Assembly: GCA_002493625.1 (NCBI GenBank)
Contig: DKZK01000021.1
Coordinates: 49,652 to 113,651 of the forward strand
Direction of reading: 5' to 3'
Length of the DNA stretch: 64,000 nt
Origin: Lachnospiraceae bacterium UBA7076
Lineage (GTDB): Bacteria > Bacillota > Clostridia > Lachnospirales > Lachnospiraceae
The notes below the pieces were generated by a model. That model made no database searches. It was not told the origin of the DNA and worked only from the letters and a program-made list of their open reading frames with translations. A program made the position numbers and the translations under genes. The stretch's first letter is position 1. Each line of letters opens with the position of its first letter. Positions 61,099 through 64,000 of this stretch are shown piece by piece.

Positions 61099-61700
61099 CG
61101 TCCACCCGCCTTTCCAAACAGCTCCGATTTGTATTCCGGCGCAATGACCTGTAACAGGTATCTCTCGTTTCCGCACCGGTACAGACAGGTTCCTCTCTCC
61201 GGATAGCGGATCCGTTCAAACTCGGAAGCCTCAACCTGCAGCGCATCCATAAAATCCTTTGGATTAATCTGTCCTGCATGAAACAGAAACTGATGCGTCG
61301 GGATTGAAAACAGCGGTTTCGTATACTCCCGTATGGAAGGAATGAGAAAATCCTCTATATTCTGGCTTGCCAGAATAATCGCCGAGTCCTTCTTCCGCAC
61401 ACGCTTCATGGCATTCCTGATATACTCGATTGCTGTCATATTGGTCAGGAACAGGTACAGTTCATCAATGGACGCTGCCGTATTTCCTTTTCCCAGAAGT
61501 TCGTTGGACATATAGGAGAGAATATTAAAAAGCATGGCATCCTTAAGCCGCTTATTGGTATCCATCAGTCCTTTTACCCCAAAGCATAAAAACTTATCAT
61601 CTTTTATGTTCGTATGCCCGTTAAAATATCTGCTCTCCGCCCCCACGCACATGGAATGAATACCAAGACATACTTCCTGCAGCATATCCTCCGTATACAA
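61095..61700 (-). pseudogene. VirB4/TraE-type ATPase, C-terminal fragment
   Basis: 201 codons matching the end of a VirB4-like conjugation ATPase: SIDELYLFLTNMTAIEYI resembles the Walker B region of Tn1549-type VirB4, then KDSAIILASQNIEDFLIPSI and YLLQVIAPEYKSELFG. The N-terminal ~600 residues, including Walker A, are missing; an in-frame TAG lies two codons before the first codon. It directly precedes the hydrolase gene. Confidence 0.82.
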
Positions 61701-61968
61701 ATACTAATTTTTCCAGTGTTATTCAACTGCATATATCAGTAAAATAATTAATGTGACAAATTATCGAAAAGTTACATTGCTTTTCTTGCTCCGTCAAGTG
61801 GCTCAAAGCCTTATAAAATAAGCTTTCACAGATTTTTGTTTCCTGTCAAATTTGTGCCCCCTGTTAGATACTGGGAGGCTGACGCAGTCGTGGCTCTCGC
61901 CACTCCTGCAAGGCAAGTCTGACTCGGTAGCTTTCGCTCCGCACGCCACCAGACGAACTGCTTATATA
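61701..61968. other. Junction between the VirB4 fragment and cargo, with a GC-rich patch
   Basis: The first 160 bases are AT-rich. A GC-rich patch (61868-61955) contains GTGGC/GCCAC and several TCTGAC-like stretches and does not encode an open frame in the minus direction. It is probably a piece of another mobile-element sequence left at the deletion that removed most of virB4. Confidence 0.4.
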
Positions 61969-62784
61969 TCATAATTTTCCTTTTTCTCCCATACTGTACT
62001 CATAAACTTTAATTTTTCCTTTCTCATCACGGACAGCATCTTCTAATAAAATTTCTTTACGAATTATTCCACTATTAGATTTTGATAAATACCATTCCTT
62101 TTTTCTGCATTCTCTTTTTTCTTCTATAAATACGGAACGTTCTTCCACATCCAGTAAATGTATGCTATATAATCTCCCATAATATATGACACTATCATGC
62201 TGAGCAATCCGCGTGCCATTACAATCAAAAAACGGTGTATATTTAATATCAGCAAAATACCAATAATTTTTATTTTTTATATATAACCAATTAACAAACA
62301 AGCAAAAACAACATATTAAATATATGATATATATTTTTTTATCTGCACTTTTTATCACATCTATCCCATGAATACATAAAAGCAAATTATTAATTAACTT
62401 TAATAACAAAATGGACAACGCACCTATTTCAAAAGTATCTTCTACCGTATTAAGAACAGGAAATAATTTCATATTAAATTTGATTTCCACGCTGATTACC
62501 AAATATCTTAAGATCGCATATCCTACAACTTTATAAACAATTAATGCCATGAAAATTATATATGTATATTTATCAAGAAACTGATTCAAAAATATTGGAA
62601 ATGCTGAGAGTGCTTCCACGTTAATACCAAACATAAATTTCCAATATTGTACTATAAAAGTTGCACAAACTATTAAAAAGGATACTATTTTTAATAAGTC
62701 CACAATCTTTTGGGCTTCTATATTGTCCTTTCTGAATTTTTGCACATCATTAACTATTTCTTTTGCTTCTGAGTAAAAACTCAC
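61969..62784 (-). CDS. Membrane protein of an unassigned two-gene cassette
   Basis: A 271-residue protein with four or five hydrophobic segments in residues 28-165 (VSFLIVCATFIVQYWKF, YIIFMALIVYKVVGYAIL, IGALSILLLKLINNLLL, IYIIYLICCFCLFVNWLYI) and a soluble C-terminal third (residues 180-271). No family known to me. Paired with the PD-(D/E)XK-like gene upstream; about 80 bases separate them. Very AT-rich. Confidence 0.6.
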   Translation of the reverse strand: MSFYSEAKEIVNDVQKFRKDNIEAQKIVDLLKIVSFLIVCATFIVQYWKFMFGINVEALSAFPIFLNQFLDKYTYIIFMALIVYKVVGYAILRYLVISVEIKFNMKLFPVLNTVEDTFEIGALSILLLKLINNLLLCIHGIDVIKSADKKIYIIYLICCFCLFVNWLYIKNKNYWYFADIKYTPFFDCNGTRIAQHDSVIYYGRLYSIHLLDVEERSVFIEEKRECRKKEWYLSKSNSGIIRKEILLEDAVRDEKGKIKVYEYSMGEKGKL

Positions 62785-62865
62785 TTTAATACATCTCCTT
62801 CTATAAACTCAATAGTTTAAAGTTTTTTTTACCGTATTCTTCAATCGAAAAAGTATAGAAAGATA

Positions 62866-63621
62866 CTAATGTTTTACAACAATCACTTTAATATTTCCTG
62901 CATTTTCAATATCACGTTTAAATTCTTCCTCATTTTGAATACATCCCAAATCATATACAACAAATAATTGCCGTTGGTATTGTTTACTATATGCTGTAAT
63001 ATCCGCACTTATTTCTTCGATAATTTTGGATTTTCTATTTTCACGCAAAAGTTTCACTTCAATGCATAATGATATTTTAGGAATAATAAAATCTGGAATA
63101 TATTCTTTTCCTGAAAATTCAAATTTTCCAGATTCTCTATCGTAATCTATGCCTTTATTTAAGCCACGTCCCAATAATAATGTCTCAATAGCATTTTGAA
63201 CTTCAATCTCTTTTTGTGGTTTATCAAAAATAACTGGTCTTAAACGAGAATAAATAAAATTTTCAAGATTATCAAATTCATCATTTGCAAAATCGACATT
63301 AGCTTCCAAACTTGAATAAAGCATTTTTGCACATACAAAAACCTGCTCTAAAATTTTCTTTTGTATAGGCCAAGTAGAATTTCCCCAACTAGGCATTTTT
63401 TCTAAATCAAAAGTGTAAAACATGGTCTGAACATATAATAACGCTTTTGCTCTCTCCACAAAGTCGTTATATATATGAGCCATATCGCCAAAACAAGAAT
63501 ACCTTCCTATTTCGGGTGTATCTTTATCGTGTAATATATCTTGAATAGTCTCACAGAAGCCTTTTAGCTGTGAGATTAAAACTTTTAACTCTTGTGTTTC
63601 ATCTAACGTTTTCTTTGACAT
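62866..63621 (-). CDS. PD-(D/E)XK-like nuclease-fold protein, unassigned
   Basis: A 251-residue protein. The C-terminal part has PDF (Asp177) followed by CIEVKLL (Glu188, Lys190), and a preceding Glu140 in KEIEVQNAIETLL: the order of the PD-(D/E)XK nuclease core. The N-terminal 120 residues are helical with no motif I recognise. AT-rich cargo, near attR. It may belong to a defence or regulatory system with the membrane protein; no homolog was identified. Confidence 0.6.
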   Translation of the reverse strand: MSKKTLDETQELKVLISQLKGFCETIQDILHDKDTPEIGRYSCFGDMAHIYNDFVERAKALLYVQTMFYTFDLEKMPSWGNSTWPIQKKILEQVFVCAKMLYSSLEANVDFANDEFDNLENFIYSRLRPVIFDKPQKEIEVQNAIETLLLGRGLNKGIDYDRESGKFEFSGKEYIPDFIIPKISLCIEVKLLRENRKSKIIEEISADITAYSKQYQRQLFVVYDLGCIQNEEEFKRDIENAGNIKVIVVKH

Positions 63622-63768
63622 AGTTTAATCTCCTACATATATAACTTGTATTTTCAAATTTACCATCATATCGGAACATCTTTCAAAAGTTGTAAAATGT
63701 TGTATAATTCCCCTCTAACACCTGAAAGCCCACATAAAACAAGGAATTTTAACAGGAATGGAAACTCA
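63622..63768. other. Spacer between the last cargo gene and attR
   Basis: No gene or convincing promoter found in 147 bases. A frame through attR ends here at 63749 after six non-matching codons. Confidence 0.5.
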
Positions 63769-63799
63769 TGCCATGGCAGATGAAAAGTATCTTAATCAT
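63769..63799 (-). other. Right attachment site (attR) with displaced 5' end of the phosphatase gene
   Basis: 31 bases nearly identical to 48411-48441. On the minus strand the first ten codons read MIKILFICHG, the phosphatase N-terminus, then diverge and stop after 16 codons. This is the original host 5' end, cut off by insertion. Chromosomal upstream DNA lies to its right. Confidence 0.75.
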
Positions 63800-64000
63800 A
63801 ATAAAAATTCCTCCTAAAATGCGTTGATTTGCTTATATTTGGCACGTTTTGCGAGGTTTATTTTTTCAATGAAAATTGTTAAAAAAATCACAAAATGCGC
63901 AAAGCGGGGCAAAATGTGGCAAGTTGGAGCCGTCAATCATAGTAAGAATTGGGAAGTTTTATTACTGCGGTTATTCTACCATAAACCTATGGTGTGAAAC
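63800..64000. other. Host DNA upstream of the original phosphatase start
   Basis: Contains CGTTGATTT and TTTGGCA motifs also found, at similar distances, upstream of the left copy (about 48472-48500). A palindrome ACCATA-AACC-TATGGT lies at 63979-63994. No gene is seen up to the window edge. Confidence 0.4.

Larger units (their letters stand above)
48411..63799. mobile_element. Decayed integrative/mobilizable island in the phosphatase gene
   Basis: About 15.4 kb bounded by near-identical 31-bp sequences. It holds a Tn916-type integrase at the left end, a broken xis, a relaxase with RHH partner, VirB4 and NlpC/P60 remnants of a conjugation module, two Phd/ParE modules, solo mazF, and several AT-rich cargo cassettes resembling defence genes. 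No complete secretion system or coupling protein is present, so it could at most be mobilized by a helper. Base composition is patchy: backbone genes are richer in GC than cargo. Confidence 0.8.

Noticed and set aside
1..64000. tRNA, rRNA or classical riboswitch genes
   Set aside because: I looked for cloverleaf arms, rRNA-conserved stretches, T-box and known riboswitch cores and found none that held up.

Overview
The window looks like a chromosomal segment of a low-GC Clostridia bacterium, most probably a member of the Lachnospiraceae. The reasons are a complete spoIIA sporulation operon, clostridial-style gene neighbourhoods (addBA with queF and folC; an agmatine-based polyamine operon), frequent TTG/GTG starts behind strong GGAGG ribosome binding sites, and an inserted Tn916-type integrase island. 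No rRNA, tRNA or CRISPR array was seen. Almost all genes lie on the minus strand.

Layout of the core part (1-48.4 kb). 159-1678: spoIIAA-spoIIAB-sigF (forespore sigma factor and its partner switch). 1774-12089: one long minus-strand run addB-addA-queF-folC-small ORF-zinc ribbon/TPR membrane protein, ending in a 20-bp-stem hairpin. 12107-13379: a divergent plus-strand pair (phosphoribosyltransferase-like protein, membrane-anchored protein), followed by a 157-bp palindromic element. 13720-19634: left-handed beta-helix protein, topoisomerase III, ilvBN and a TetR regulator with a candidate operator in front of ilvB. 19730-25372: DUF3781 protein, a DUF308 membrane protein and an unusual Hsp70/J-TPR pair whose J domain lacks HPD. 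25384-31216: isocitrate dehydrogenase, HAD phosphatase, OFA-type MFS transporter, NusG-domain-II protein, chemotaxis receptor. 31355-43880: a polyamine cluster (aguA, aguB, speA, speE, carboxyspermidine dehydrogenase, MATE, aroB, M24 peptidase, nspC, MutS-like membrane ATPase). It encodes arginine to agmatine to N-carbamoylputrescine to putrescine, and then two separate routes to spermidine. Short upstream ORFs with arginine codons precede aguA and speA. 44046-48441: a possible methionine-synthase-activation-like protein, endonuclease III, a lipoprotein, a voltage-gated-type K+ channel and a low-molecular-weight tyrosine phosphatase.

The island (about 48.4-63.8 kb) is inserted in the 5' end of the phosphatase gene. 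A 31-bp near-repeat of that gene's first ten codons lies at both ends (48411-48441 and 63769-63799), and the tyrosine recombinase gene sits beside the left copy. The island carries int, an xis with an in-frame amber codon, a solo MazF toxin, a structured noncoding-RNA candidate, a Thoeris-like ThsB with a truncated ThsA, an unassigned three-gene cassette, a MobP-type relaxase with a ribbon-helix-helix partner and a candidate oriT, two Phd/ParE toxin-antitoxin pairs, a remnant of a type IV secretion system (VirB4 C-terminus and NlpC/P60 hydrolase), and an unassigned pair formed by a PD-(D/E)XK-like protein and a membrane protein. The missing conjugation genes and the xis stop codon suggest a decayed, at best mobilizable, element serving as a defence and toxin-antitoxin island.

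The most interesting unexplained items are the ncRNA candidate at 51262-51568, the arginine-containing leader peptides before speA and aguA, a dispersed leader repeat ending in the Shine-Dalgarno sequence of several unrelated genes, and the two unassigned cassettes in the island. Assignments rest on motif recognition by eye; no database search was run.
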